Positions 7,420 through 14,528 of a stretch of DNA of 36,190 nucleotides are shown piece after piece. The first letter of the stretch is position 1. Every line of letters starts with the position of its first letter. Source of the DNA: Bacillota bacterium (GTDB taxonomy: Bacteria > Planctomycetota > UBA8108 > UBA1146); assembly GCA_003973385.1 (NCBI GenBank), contig QNYK01000021.1, forward strand, positions 1 to 36,190. The letters are read 5' to 3'. Below the pieces are notes generated by a model. That model ran no database searches. It was not told where the DNA came from and saw only the letters and a program-made list of their open reading frames with translations. Both the position numbers and the translations under genes were made by a program.

Positions 7420-8593
7420 TCTGAGACCACAACTGGAGAGCTATCGCTCCGACCTGGTCGGAGAAACGCTGCCCTTCTGGCTAGAGCACGGCTGGGATCG
7501 CCAGCATGGTGGCATCGTCACATCGCTCGATCGAGACGGAACACGCATCGATGGCGACAAGGCGATGTGGTTTCAGGGCCGTGCCGCCTGGATGTTTGCC
7601 ACCGCCTACAACAGCGTCGAGCAGGATCCACAATGGCTCGAAGTGGCGACCTCGTGCCTGCTGTTCCTGGAGCAGCACGGTTTTGATGATGACGGCGGTA
7701 TGTATTTCCTCGTCACGGAAGATGGCCAACCGCTTCGAAAGCGCCGCTATGTCTATTCGGAGGCGTTCGCCTCGATGGCTTACTCTGCCTGTGCCAGGGC
7801 CACCGGCAACGAGCAGTGGGCCGAGCGCGCCCGGGAACTGTTCGAGATCTACACCCGGGTTTCCTTTCAGCCCGGTGAGATGGAGGCCAAGGTCGATCCC
7901 GCGACACGCCCCAGCAAGGGTATCGGCCCGCGAATGATCTGCATTCACCTGGCCCAGACGCTGCGCGAGAACATCGATGATGCCTCACTGGACTTGATGA
8001 ACTCCTGGATCGATCGCTGCATCGAAGAGATCGAGCAGGACTTCTGCAAGGAGGATCTGGCTGTGGTGATGGAAACGGTGTCCCCCACCGGCCACATCAT
8101 CAACAGTTTCGAAGGTCGCCTGCTGAATCCTGGACACGCCATCGAGGCGGCGTGGTTCATCCTGCACGAGGCCAAATATCGAGGGGGCGATGCCCATCTG
8201 GTGTCGCTGGGGATCCAGATGCTCGACTGGATGTGGCAACGCGGCTGGGATGAAGAATACGGAGGTCTCTATTCTTTTCGAGGCCTGTACGACCGGCCGG
8301 TGCAGGAGCCGAGTCACGATATGAAGTACTGGTGGCCCCACACCGAGGCGATCATCGCGACGCTACTGGCGTATCAACTGACCGGGGATGAACGCCATGC
8401 CGAACGCTTCCAGATGGTTCACGACTGGTCACGGAAGCACTTCGCAGATCCACAGCATGGCGAGTGGTATGGCTACCTGCACCGTGATGGAACCCCGGCA
8501 CTGCACCTCAAGGGCAATCACTGGAAGGGCCCCTATCACCTGCCGCGGATGCAGTGGTATGCATCGCAGCTGATCGATGGGGAGTGCCGATGA
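7406..8593 (+). CDS. AGE family epimerase (probable N-acylglucosamine 2-epimerase)
   Basis: A 395-residue (alpha/alpha)6-barrel protein of usual family length. Family-typical stretches are visible: GRAAWMFATAYN, EAFASMAYSA, GHAIEAAWF, WWPHTEAI and KGPYHLPRMQW, which carry the conserved histidines of the AGE/renin-binding-protein group. It would interconvert N-acetylmannosamine and N-acetylglucosamine, the non-phosphorylated route used by Bacteroides-type sialic acid pathways. TGAGGG at 7391-7396 is nine bases before the ATG at 7406 but abuts an in-frame ATG at 7397, so 7406 is preferred. It overlaps the symporter fusion's end, and its own stop overlaps the next start (ATGA). A mannose or cellobiose 2-epimerase activity cannot be excluded by sequence alone. 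Confidence 0.88.
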   Translation: MTLDDLRPQLESYRSDLVGETLPFWLEHGWDRQHGGIVTSLDRDGTRIDGDKAMWFQGRAAWMFATAYNSVEQDPQWLEVATSCLLFLEQHGFDDDGGMYFLVTEDGQPLRKRRYVYSEAFASMAYSACARATGNEQWAERARELFEIYTRVSFQPGEMEAKVDPATRPSKGIGPRMICIHLAQTLRENIDDASLDLMNSWIDRCIEEIEQDFCKEDLAVVMETVSPTGHIINSFEGRLLNPGHAIEAAWFILHEAKYRGGDAHLVSLGIQMLDWMWQRGWDEEYGGLYSFRGLYDRPVQEPSHDMKYWWPHTEAIIATLLAYQLTGDERHAERFQMVHDWSRKHFADPQHGEWYGYLHRDGTPALHLKGNHWKGPYHLPRMQWYASQLIDGECR

Positions 8594-9426
8594 TTCCGTT
8601 ACTGTTGGCCGGTCCATTTCTGCTCACGTGGCTCGCTCTTGCCTGCGGATTTCGTGCAGCCAGGTCAGACTCCGAACTGACTGTCGACAATGCACTGAGC
8701 CGCTCCCCGCTACTGGTGGCGATCTCGCTGCTGCTTGCGCTGATCGGAATGGCGGCGGTCGGCATGGAACTGTCCGATCGATTCTGCCAGCTCTTTGCGC
8801 TGCTGGTTCAGCATTATTCGACGTGGATCAGCTGGCTTGCCTTCGCCTCGATGTTTGCAGTGATCTCGGGGTATGGCCTGGCCCTGGCTATTTCCAGGGG
8901 GCACAAACAGACTCGAAGTTTGCTGGTCGCAATATTGCTGGTACAGATCGCCCTGGGGTTGCTCTGTGTGCGACTCTTCTCGCCGATCGGCCCCGATCTC
9001 GGACCCGGGGTCACCACCGACGGGGGTGTTGTGCTACAGACACACGGCTCCACCTGTGTTGCGGCATCTCTGGCCAACGTTTCCAGGCACTTCGATATCG
9101 ATCTGGATGAGAAGGAGGCGGCGGATCTGCTTCTGACCACCGTCTACGGAACAGGTCCGGGCCAGCTGCGATTTGTTCTGGACCAGCTGGGCTTTTCCTT
9201 CACCACCCTCGATCCGAAACAGCGATCACTGGCGGATGTGCCACCACCGGCGATCTTGTTCGTCGATCATCCGGCACTCGGCAGGGAGAGCCATGCCGTC
9301 ATGTACCGAGCCATCACCGAGGGCGGTTACGAAATCTACGAGCCGCTGAAGGGCGCGATCATCTGGGACCGGCAGACCCTCGAGGCTCGCTGGCACGGCA
9401 ATGGCATCGCCTGCACTCGCCCCTGA
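8590..9426 (+). CDS. Membrane-anchored C39-like cysteine peptidase
   Basis: A 278-residue protein with four hydrophobic segments in the first 130 residues, then a papain-like C39 domain. The apparent nucleophile is Cys156 in QTHGSTCVAASLANV, with Gln150 as the likely oxyanion residue; His235 lies in ESHAVMYRA. The usual third-position Asp-Pro is Glu251-Pro252 here (YEIYEPLKG). C39 domains process double-glycine leader peptides or sit in uncharacterised membrane proteases; no ABC transporter is fused or adjacent. Its ATG overlaps the stop of the epimerase gene, so it is probably translated with the sialic acid operon, an unexpected partner. An upstream in-frame start would remove the overlap but lacks support. 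Confidence 0.78.
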   Translation: MIPLLLAGPFLLTWLALACGFRAARSDSELTVDNALSRSPLLVAISLLLALIGMAAVGMELSDRFCQLFALLVQHYSTWISWLAFASMFAVISGYGLALAISRGHKQTRSLLVAILLVQIALGLLCVRLFSPIGPDLGPGVTTDGGVVLQTHGSTCVAASLANVSRHFDIDLDEKEAADLLLTTVYGTGPGQLRFVLDQLGFSFTTLDPKQRSLADVPPPAILFVDHPALGRESHAVMYRAITEGGYEIYEPLKGAIIWDRQTLEARWHGNGIACTRP

Positions 9427-9489
9427 GAGCCAGCGGGGCCAGCAACAAATCGATCGGGTTCCTCGGCGAGAGGTGCCATCGTGGCCGCA

Positions 9490-9507
9490 CCGCGATGGCC
9501 ATCGCGG
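9490..9507. other. 18-bp perfect palindrome between convergent genes
   Basis: CCGCGATGGCCATCGCGG is fully self-complementary and lies one base past the stop of the minus-strand array, 63 bases after the C39 gene. There is no T-run on either side, so it is not a canonical intrinsic terminator. It could be a bidirectional pausing hairpin or a protein site. Confidence 0.5.
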
Positions 9508-9508
9508 A

Positions 9509-9859
9509 TCACCGGGCAGGATTCTCATCCCTCGCGGCCAGTGAAGCCTCCAGCTTCTGGATCCGATCGTGTTGTTCCTTCACGCACGCTCCCATGATCA
9601 GGAAGCACATTACTAACAAAGCCCCGTTACTCTCCCAGTCAGTCATTGAGTCCACCGGCCTGTCCACCCACCACTCGTAGATCAGATCGGCGGCGAAAAA
9701 CCAAACACACAGGCCTGCCGCCACATATGGATAGGACTTCTGACGGAGGGCTTCATTCCGCCATTTCGGCGCCGAGAAAAACCCTCTCTTCTCCTGGCTG
9801 TTGGCCTGAGTATTCTCCAGCACATCGTCCCGATCCTGTGGGTGCTTCTCTGCTGTCAT
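9509..9859 (-). CDS. Small membrane coiled-coil protein, array member 5 (type A)
   Basis: A 116-residue protein, the last of five tandem genes. The N-terminus carries RDDVLENTQANSQE, shared with the type A gene at 10199-10675. Two hydrophobic segments follow (about residues 44-62 and 79-93), then a short amphipathic helix with RIQKLEASLAARDE, the C-terminal motif common to the array. AAGGAA lies five to six bases before the ATG. No known family is recognised. Being part of an array of paralogues with conserved ribosome sites argues strongly that it is expressed protein-coding DNA. Confidence 0.75.
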   Translation of the reverse strand: MTAEKHPQDRDDVLENTQANSQEKRGFFSAPKWRNEALRQKSYPYVAAGLCVWFFAADLIYEWWVDRPVDSMTDWESNGALLVMCFLIMGACVKEQHDRIQKLEASLAARDENPAR

Positions 9860-9866
9860 GACCAGT

Positions 9867-9903
9867 TCCTTTCGAGTTTCTTACACGCGGAATTATTGAC
9901 CTT
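9867..9903 (-). repeat. 37-nt spacer element, copy 1
   Basis: This segment matches 11052-11088 at about 31 of 37 positions. On the minus strand it ends in GAAACTCGAAAGGA, the ribosome-binding region for array member 5. Its beginning overlaps the last two codons and stop of array member 4, whereas the other copy is wholly intergenic. Confidence 0.75.
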
Positions 9904-10147
9904 GTTTCGTCTCGACCAGACGCTCGGCTTTTTCAGCCTCCAGCACAAGAATCCGATCCTGTAGATCCTTCATGGTGTATCCCACGGAAAGGAAGCAAAT
10001 CGGCAAGAAGCTGAGAAACGGGATGAGGCTGCCAGAGTTGATGGGCCTGCCCACAATTAGTAGGACCAGCGTCATGAGCGTCAAGAAAAAGCAAAACGAG
10101 GCCCCATTGAATGGCGCAATCCTCCGACGCCGGTTGATATCGACCAT
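9893..10147 (-). CDS. Small membrane protein, array member 4 (type B, altered C-terminus)
   Basis: An 84-residue protein starting MVDINRRRRIAPFNGA, nearly the same as the type B gene at 11120-11395 (MVDTNRRRRFAPFMGA). Two hydrophobic segments (about residues 17-34 and 41-57) are followed by QDRILVLEAEKAERL, related to the RIQxLE motif of its neighbours. It then ends in KQGQ rather than the acidic RDExxxE tail. The stop sits inside a spacer element that is intergenic elsewhere, so the original end was probably lost by a deletion. AAAAGGAG precedes the ATG by six bases. The function is unknown. Confidence 0.72.
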   Translation of the reverse strand: MVDINRRRRIAPFNGASFCFFLTLMTLVLLIVGRPINSGSLIPFLSFLPICFLSVGYTMKDLQDRILVLEAEKAERLVETKQGQ

Positions 10148-10167
10148 GACGAACTCCTTTTCACATG

Positions 10168-10201
10168 GCTCCTGCTACCGTCTTGCCGCCAGGATGGATC
10201 A
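10168..10201 (-). repeat. 34-nt stop-codon-plus-spacer element, copy 1
   Basis: On the minus strand this begins with the TGA of array member 3, reads TGATCCATCCTGGCGGCAAG and ends in AGCAGGAGC. Near-identical copies lie at 10693-10726 and 11089-11122, each starting exactly at the stop codon of a different array gene. Confidence 0.85.
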
Positions 10202-10675
10202 CTCCGTAGTGTTCTCTTTCAACTCAGCCAGTGCCGTTTCCAGCTTCTGGAACCGTTTCTGGATCCGATGGTGTTGTTGCTTCAGGCCGCGCATCAGGGC
10301 CGATCCCATCAGTAAGAAAAAAAATGGCAAAAGAATGCTCATGGCGGTACCGATCAACCGGTGCCCGCGGGCCAGATCGCTCCACAGGTAAATCAGCAGG
10401 AAAAACAAACTCATGCTTGCCGGCGCATATGCGAAGGCCTTCACAAAAAGGGGGTCATCTGGGTTTTTCATCCGCGCGGAAAGCCCCGATTTCCATAAGT
10501 AGATACCGACTGCAAACATCAGCGCCAGCAAGAGAGCCAGTCCCGTCATGGAGTCCGTCAAGTCGAACGGCGCCCCCCGCCCCGAGGTGGCCAGCGACAG
10601 TGACTGCTCCTGACTGTTGGCCAGAGTGTTCTCCAGCACCTCGTTCCAGTCCCGTGGGTTCATCTCTTCTGTCAT
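10199..10675 (-). CDS. Small membrane coiled-coil protein, array member 3 (type A)
   Basis: A 158-residue protein, the longest in the array. It opens with RDWNEVLENTLANSQE, matching the type A gene at 9509-9859. There are three hydrophobic segments (about residues 42-62, 80-98 and 108-126), then a basic/amphipathic helix with RIQKRFQKLETALAELKE. The start has AAAGGG about seven bases upstream. It shares its C-terminal motif with four neighbours although the number of helices differs. No known family or enzymatic motif is seen. Confidence 0.75.
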   Translation of the reverse strand: MTEEMNPRDWNEVLENTLANSQEQSLSLATSGRGAPFDLTDSMTGLALLLALMFAVGIYLWKSGLSARMKNPDDPLFVKAFAYAPASMSLFFLLIYLWSDLARGHRLIGTAMSILLPFFFLLMGSALMRGLKQQHHRIQKRFQKLETALAELKENTTE

Positions 10676-10692
10676 GACCAGTCCCTTTCGCT

Positions 10693-10726
10693 GCTCCTGC
10701 TGCGGCCTTGCCGCCAGGATGGATCA
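10693..10726 (-). repeat. 34-nt stop-codon-plus-spacer element, copy 2
   Basis: Second copy of the element at 10168-10201, starting at the TGA of array member 2. It differs from copy 1 at only a few positions in the middle (GGCCGCAGC in place of GACGGTAGC). Confidence 0.85.
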
Positions 10727-11044
10727 CACCGCAGGTATCTCATCCCTCTTGGCCAGTTCCTGTTCCACCGCCTGGATCCTTTTACCTTGCAGGTTCATCT
10801 GAAATCCCACCATCCCGAAGCAAAGGGGCAACCAAATGACCAGGTGCAAGATCATCATCATCCAGAGCATCTCCAGCGCCTGACTGCTTTCGGGATCCTG
10901 GCCAAGGCTGGTTGGATTCATGGAGAGATAGTTCAAAACTGCAGCAGCCGTAGCGACTGATGCGACGACAGCCACGATTAACGCACCGAAGTACAACCAG
11001 AACTTTGCCGAGAGACTCACTTTCTCGTATTCACTCACAAACAT
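10724..11044 (-). CDS. Small membrane coiled-coil protein, array member 2 (type C)
   Basis: A 106-residue protein whose N-terminus (MFVSEYEKVSLSAK) is unlike types A and B. It has two hydrophobic segments (about residues 16-40 and 60-80) and then the shared tail RIQAVEQELAKRDEIPAV. AAAGGAG lies six to seven bases before the ATG, inside the same conserved context (GCTCGTCATG) seen before the type B genes. It is therefore an array member by tail and upstream region, with a different membrane module. The function is unknown. Confidence 0.75.
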   Translation of the reverse strand: MFVSEYEKVSLSAKFWLYFGALIVAVVASVATAAAVLNYLSMNPTSLGQDPESSQALEMLWMMMILHLVIWLPLCFGMVGFQMNLQGKRIQAVEQELAKRDEIPAV

Positions 11045-11051
11045 GACGAGC

Positions 11052-11088
11052 TCCTTTCGAGTTTCATCGACTCGGTATTATTCACCTT
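11052..11088 (-). repeat. 37-nt spacer element, copy 2
   Basis: Counterpart of 9867-9903, here wholly between array members 1 and 2. It abuts the 34-nt element at 11089-11122, so the spacer is a composite of two modules. Confidence 0.75.
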
Positions 11089-11122
11089 GCTCCTACTACC
11101 GTCTTGCCGCCGGGATGGATCA
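11089..11122 (-). repeat. 34-nt stop-codon-plus-spacer element, copy 3
   Basis: Third copy, starting at the TGA of array member 1 and reading TGATCCATCCCGGCGGCAAG on the minus strand. It is followed directly by the 37-nt element. Confidence 0.85.
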
Positions 11123-11395
11123 CTCCGTAGTTTTCTCATCCCTCGCGGCCAGTGCTGTTTCCAGCGCCTGGATCCGTCCCTGGGTCCGATCGTCTTGTGC
11201 CTTCAAGGCGAATCCCATGAACAGGAAGCACATCGGCAAGAACCAGAGGAACGTGTTCAAAGACATTGGAGGTGGAGGGCCGTCAAAAATAAAATATTTA
11301 GCTATTTGCCCGGCGTGTTCTATGAGCACCAAGAAAACGCAAAACAAGGCCCCCATAAATGGCGCAAACCTCCGACGCCGGTTGGTATCGACCAT
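11120..11395 (-). CDS. Small membrane coiled-coil protein, array member 1 (type B)
   Basis: A 91-residue protein and first gene of the array in transcription order. It starts MVDTNRRRRFAPFMGA, a positively charged N-terminus that by the positive-inside rule would be cytoplasmic, followed by two hydrophobic segments (about residues 13-33 and 47-63) and the tail GRIQALETALAARDEKTTE. It has AGAGGAG six to seven bases before the ATG. With 198 bases free upstream, the array promoter is probably there. It is a paralogue of the gene at 9893-10147. The function is unknown. Confidence 0.77.
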   Translation of the reverse strand: MVDTNRRRRFAPFMGALFCVFLVLIEHAGQIAKYFIFDGPPPPMSLNTFLWFLPMCFLFMGFALKAQDDRTQGRIQALETALAARDEKTTE

Positions 11396-11506
11396 GACGA
11401 GCTCCTCTTCACATGGCTCCTGCTGCGTTATTACAGCCAGGTACGGCTGCCGAGGGCAGTCCTACCCCTGAATCCGCAAGGAGCGGCGAGTGTGACAGGG
11501 GAAAGG

Positions 11507-11518
11507 TGAAATTTCACA
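11507..11518. promoter_or_regulatory. 12-bp perfect palindrome upstream of the array (possible operator)
   Basis: GTGAAATTTCAC is self-complementary and lies in the 198-base gap between the cupin gene and the first array gene, about 112 bases before that start. It has the size of a dimeric repressor half-site pair. No convincing -35/-10 pair was found next to it. Confidence 0.3.
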
Positions 11519-11593
11519 GTTGCGGGTGCGGGATCCGCCCGCCAGTTCAGGTCAAATCGCCATCTGTGGCGTCTAGGGTGGGACTCCTGCCGA

Positions 11594-11968
11594 TCAGATC
11601 TCTTCGTAAGATTCCACGGTGATCTCTGCCTGTACATCGCCGGTGTGCTGGGTGCTCAACGGCTCAAAGAGCAAGAGATGTGTCTCTTCGGTGGCGGTCG
11701 GTTTGTGTTCGACGCCTCTGGGGACGATGAAGAACTCGCCCGGATTCACCACCACCGTGGTGGGCTCTTCGTCACTCCCTCTCAGTTCCAGCGATAACTG
11801 ACCTTTCATCACCATGAACAGTTCATCTTCATCGTCGTGCTTGTGAAAGACGAACTCGCCCTCGATCTTCGCCAGGATGACCTGCTGCCCGTTCAACTCG
11901 CCGATTCTCTTGGGAGACCATCGATCGGTAAAGAGATCGAACTTCTGCTGGATATTGATCACGTCCAT
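11594..11968 (-). CDS. Cupin domain protein
   Basis: A 124-residue single-domain cupin. The first motif is visible as FHKHDDEDELFMVMKGQ (residues about 40-56; His-x-His with a following Glu, the usual metal ligands) and the second as GEFFIVPRGVEHKPTA (about 77-92; Pro and His of motif 2). Small cupins of this type bind a metal and act as isomerases, dioxygenases or sugar-binding proteins, and the substrate cannot be told. It is 59 bases downstream of the exported esterase on the same strand. Confidence 0.88.
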   Translation of the reverse strand: MDVINIQQKFDLFTDRWSPKRIGELNGQQVILAKIEGEFVFHKHDDEDELFMVMKGQLSLELRGSDEEPTTVVVNPGEFFIVPRGVEHKPTATEETHLLLFEPLSTQHTGDVQAEITVESYEEI

Positions 11969-12027
11969 CGGTGGTCCTTGCTGGGTTGTATCGGTGGGAT
12001 GGAAGCGAGCGGACCTCGTTGTACGGG

Positions 12028-13392
12028 TCAGTTCGCCGCGTTCTGTTTTGTCTTGTCCGGCTCCTTTTTGTCCTCATCCACTCCGACATCGACGGTGATC
12101 ATGCGAGTGTGGAGAAGGTAGGGATCGCGGCGATCCTTCCACGATTCGATCAACGCCTCGACCGTCTCCTTGACCTTGCCATCGTGGACCTTCTGACCGT
12201 TGTGGGTCACGGTGATGCGACTCTTTTCCCTGAGTCGGTCGTTGTCGACGAAGATGGTGAAACCGTCGACATTCTCGCTCTCGATGTCGATGTTGTTCTT
12301 CCTGTCGATCTTGCCGCGGATGGTGGCGGGTTGCTTCTGGTCGGCTCGCACATCGATGCGCAGCCAGTGCTGGCGCGGATGATCATCGCTGATGATGGTG
12401 TGGATCACCTCGGGAGGGTGCAAGATTCGTTTTCTGGGTTTGAGCCACTTGGTGACCCGCTGCATCATCGGGCCGTTTTCGTCAAAGTTGAGGTAGTGGC
12501 CGGAACCGTCGAGTTCGTCGTAGGTGTGGTCGTACTTCCTGGACTTCAACTCTTCAGCCAGCATCTGTGAGAATCGTACCGGCACGATGTTGTCGGTGTT
12601 GCCGTGCACGTTGTAGGAGGGAAGCCACTTGAGGTTGTCGATGAGAGGCGAGTACTGGTCGTTCAGCGTCTCGGTGCCATAGTCTCCCATGTGCAGCCCG
12701 CCGGCGAAGGGGATGATGGCGCTGAATCGATCTGGAAACCGCATGCCGATGTTCCAGCTGCCCCAGCCCCCCATCGACATCCCCGAAAGGACCACCCGGT
12801 TGTGGTCGATGGGGAATCGCTCGGCGAGCTGGTCGACGATCGCCATCACCAGCCCATCGGAGCGATAGGTCCACCAGTGCCGGGTCGGGGCCCCGAGGAT
12901 CTCCGGCGGCAGGTCGGGGTTGCTCTTGCCGGACAGCGGCTTCATGGCGTTGGGTCCGACGATGATGTAGCCGTTCTTGTTGGCGAACTTGCTGTACGCC
13001 ACGGTCAGCAACTGCCGGGCGTTTCCGCCGTAACCGTGAAGCATGATGAGGAGGCCGTATTTTTTCTGTCGGGCATCGGGAACATGGATCCACAGATCCG
13101 ATTGGCGACCATCCTCGCCGGTGATCTTCTCCTTGCGAGTTCCCGGCTCGGGGCGCTCGATGCGAACCCCCTTGATGATCGCCCTGAGGATCTTCGCCGG
13201 GGTGCTCTTGGCGAGTTTATCGCGGTCTTCGTTATCGAGCGCCTCGATCAGCAGATGGGTATCGGCGACCGGGGTGGGTCTCGTCGTGGCGATGGTCGCA
13301 GCACCGTGAGCCGGGAAGGGAGGAGTCACGGTCAGCGACAGCAGCAGCAGCGCAGTGACGACGAGGATCCAGTTCAGGAATTGTCGTTTCAT
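12028..13392 (-). CDS. Exported alpha/beta-hydrolase, PHB depolymerase/feruloyl-esterase-like
   Basis: A 454-residue secreted protein. Residues 1-30 are a signal peptide (MKRQ, hydrophobic run, PAHG). The hydrolase core has HGYGGNAR (oxyanion region, about 119-126), the nucleophile elbow GMSMGG with Ser206, Asp267 in NTDNIVP and His299 in GSGHY, giving a full catalytic triad. About 130 residues follow, forming a beta-rich tail (HPPEVIHTIISDD onward) and a basic/acidic end. The family hydrolyses polyhydroxybutyrate, feruloyl or acetyl esters of polysaccharides; context does not decide which. The frame is open for 56 more codons upstream, but the ATG at 13392 has GGGAGG six bases before it and begins the signal peptide. 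Confidence 0.87.
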   Translation of the reverse strand: MKRQFLNWILVVTALLLLSLTVTPPFPAHGAATIATTRPTPVADTHLLIEALDNEDRDKLAKSTPAKILRAIIKGVRIERPEPGTRKEKITGEDGRQSDLWIHVPDARQKKYGLLIMLHGYGGNARQLLTVAYSKFANKNGYIIVGPNAMKPLSGKSNPDLPPEILGAPTRHWWTYRSDGLVMAIVDQLAERFPIDHNRVVLSGMSMGGWGSWNIGMRFPDRFSAIIPFAGGLHMGDYGTETLNDQYSPLIDNLKWLPSYNVHGNTDNIVPVRFSQMLAEELKSRKYDHTYDELDGSGHYLNFDENGPMMQRVTKWLKPRKRILHPPEVIHTIISDDHPRQHWLRIDVRADQKQPATIRGKIDRKNNIDIESENVDGFTIFVDNDRLREKSRITVTHNGQKVHDGKVKETVEALIESWKDRRDPYLLHTRMITVDVGVDEDKKEPDKTKQNAAN

Positions 13393-13565
13393 GGTGACCC
13401 TCCCGGGGGTTCTGGCTGTCCAGCGCCGTGCGAAACCCGGCGATTTCATCCTAAACCACGTACGATCACCGATCAGCAGTGTTCTGTACCAGTTGCAGCC
13501 GAACCCCGTACCCTGGACAATGAACAACGGTGGCCCATCTCCCATCTTGAACGGATGCAACTTCG

Positions 13566-14528
13566 ATGACTGTCCGGGGATTATTGATCACTCACCTGGT
13601 TGCAGCGCTCTTTGGCGGTCTGCTGGGGGTGTTCTGGATGTCAGAAGAGCCAGATCAGCCGCTCCAGAACGATCCGCTGGAGCAGGCTCTGGTACAGATC
13701 CAGGAGATGCGGGCCCGGGTCGTCTCCTATGAAGAGACCAAGAGGCGCCTCGATGAGCGGATTGCCAGACTCATGGCAGAGAACGCCCTGTCCAGTCAGG
13801 ATTCTGAGGATGTGAGCCAGGCCGATCCCGAGCCACCGGTGACCACCGATCCAGACCCGAACAGTGACATCATGACAAGGGTCTCGTTGGCCTTCGATGA
13901 TGCCGTGTTCCTGGCCAACTACCGCTCGATGGCGGAGGAGGTTTACGAACTGATTCGTCTGGGAGACTACGAAGCGGCGCTGGAGACGATGCAGTACCTC
14001 GATCAGATCTTGAGCAGCAAGGGCGATTTAGCCTCCATCGAGCAACTCGAACCGCTCTATCAGGAGATCACGGAACACTGGCTCCCTCAGCTCTACGCCC
14101 GGATCGTCTCGGAGCCCGACTCGATGCTGCGGTTTTGCCTCGACCTCAGAAATCGTCAGCGCTCCGGTCAGGAGCTGGGACAGCTGGGCGAAATACTGAC
14201 AGAGGACCATCTGCTGTCGCTGGCAGTTCTCGGCGGCGGCGAGATCTCTGCGGAGACGAGCCAGCTGTGGCTGGAAGAGATCCGGGAGAGAGCTGCGGGC
14301 CGGGGTCTGGGAGATTCTGAGATCGCCGCTTTGAGCTACATCGAGGCTCCAGGAGTGGTGGAAGTGCTCGAGATGGCCTGGGATACGGGAAAAAACCGTG
14401 AGGAAATCATCTGTACGCTCGTCCAGATACATACCCTGGAATCACATAAGTTGTTACAGGAACTGGTGTTCGAGATTGAAAATGAAGATTTGAGGGGTGC
14501 TGTGGAGCTGTGGTTGCAGCGCCTTTGA
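13566..14528 (+). CDS. Hypothetical protein with N-terminal membrane anchor and coiled coil
   Basis: A 320-residue protein: a membrane helix at about residues 5-25, a predicted coiled coil at about 35-75 (LEQALVQIQEMRARVVSYEE onward), an acidic Pro/Asp linker at about 78-100, then an all-helical domain with repeated short acidic helices resembling TPR/HEAT-like solenoid structure, though no clear repeat consensus is seen. It is transcribed divergently from the esterase across 173 bases. No good Shine-Dalgarno site precedes the ATG, so the start is less certain. The family is unknown; one anchored, scaffold-like periplasmic protein is a reasonable reading. Confidence 0.78.
   Translation: MTVRGLLITHLVAALFGGLLGVFWMSEEPDQPLQNDPLEQALVQIQEMRARVVSYEETKRRLDERIARLMAENALSSQDSEDVSQADPEPPVTTDPDPNSDIMTRVSLAFDDAVFLANYRSMAEEVYELIRLGDYEAALETMQYLDQILSSKGDLASIEQLEPLYQEITEHWLPQLYARIVSEPDSMLRFCLDLRNRQRSGQELGQLGEILTEDHLLSLAVLGGGEISAETSQLWLEEIRERAAGRGLGDSEIAALSYIEAPGVVEVLEMAWDTGKNREEIICTLVQIHTLESHKLLQELVFEIENEDLRGAVELWLQRL

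Noticed and set aside
12604-13569. 321-codon plus-strand open frame opposite the esterase gene
   Set aside because: It is antisense to a gene with signal peptide and full catalytic triad, and its protein has no recognisable domain; it reflects codon bias of the esterase.
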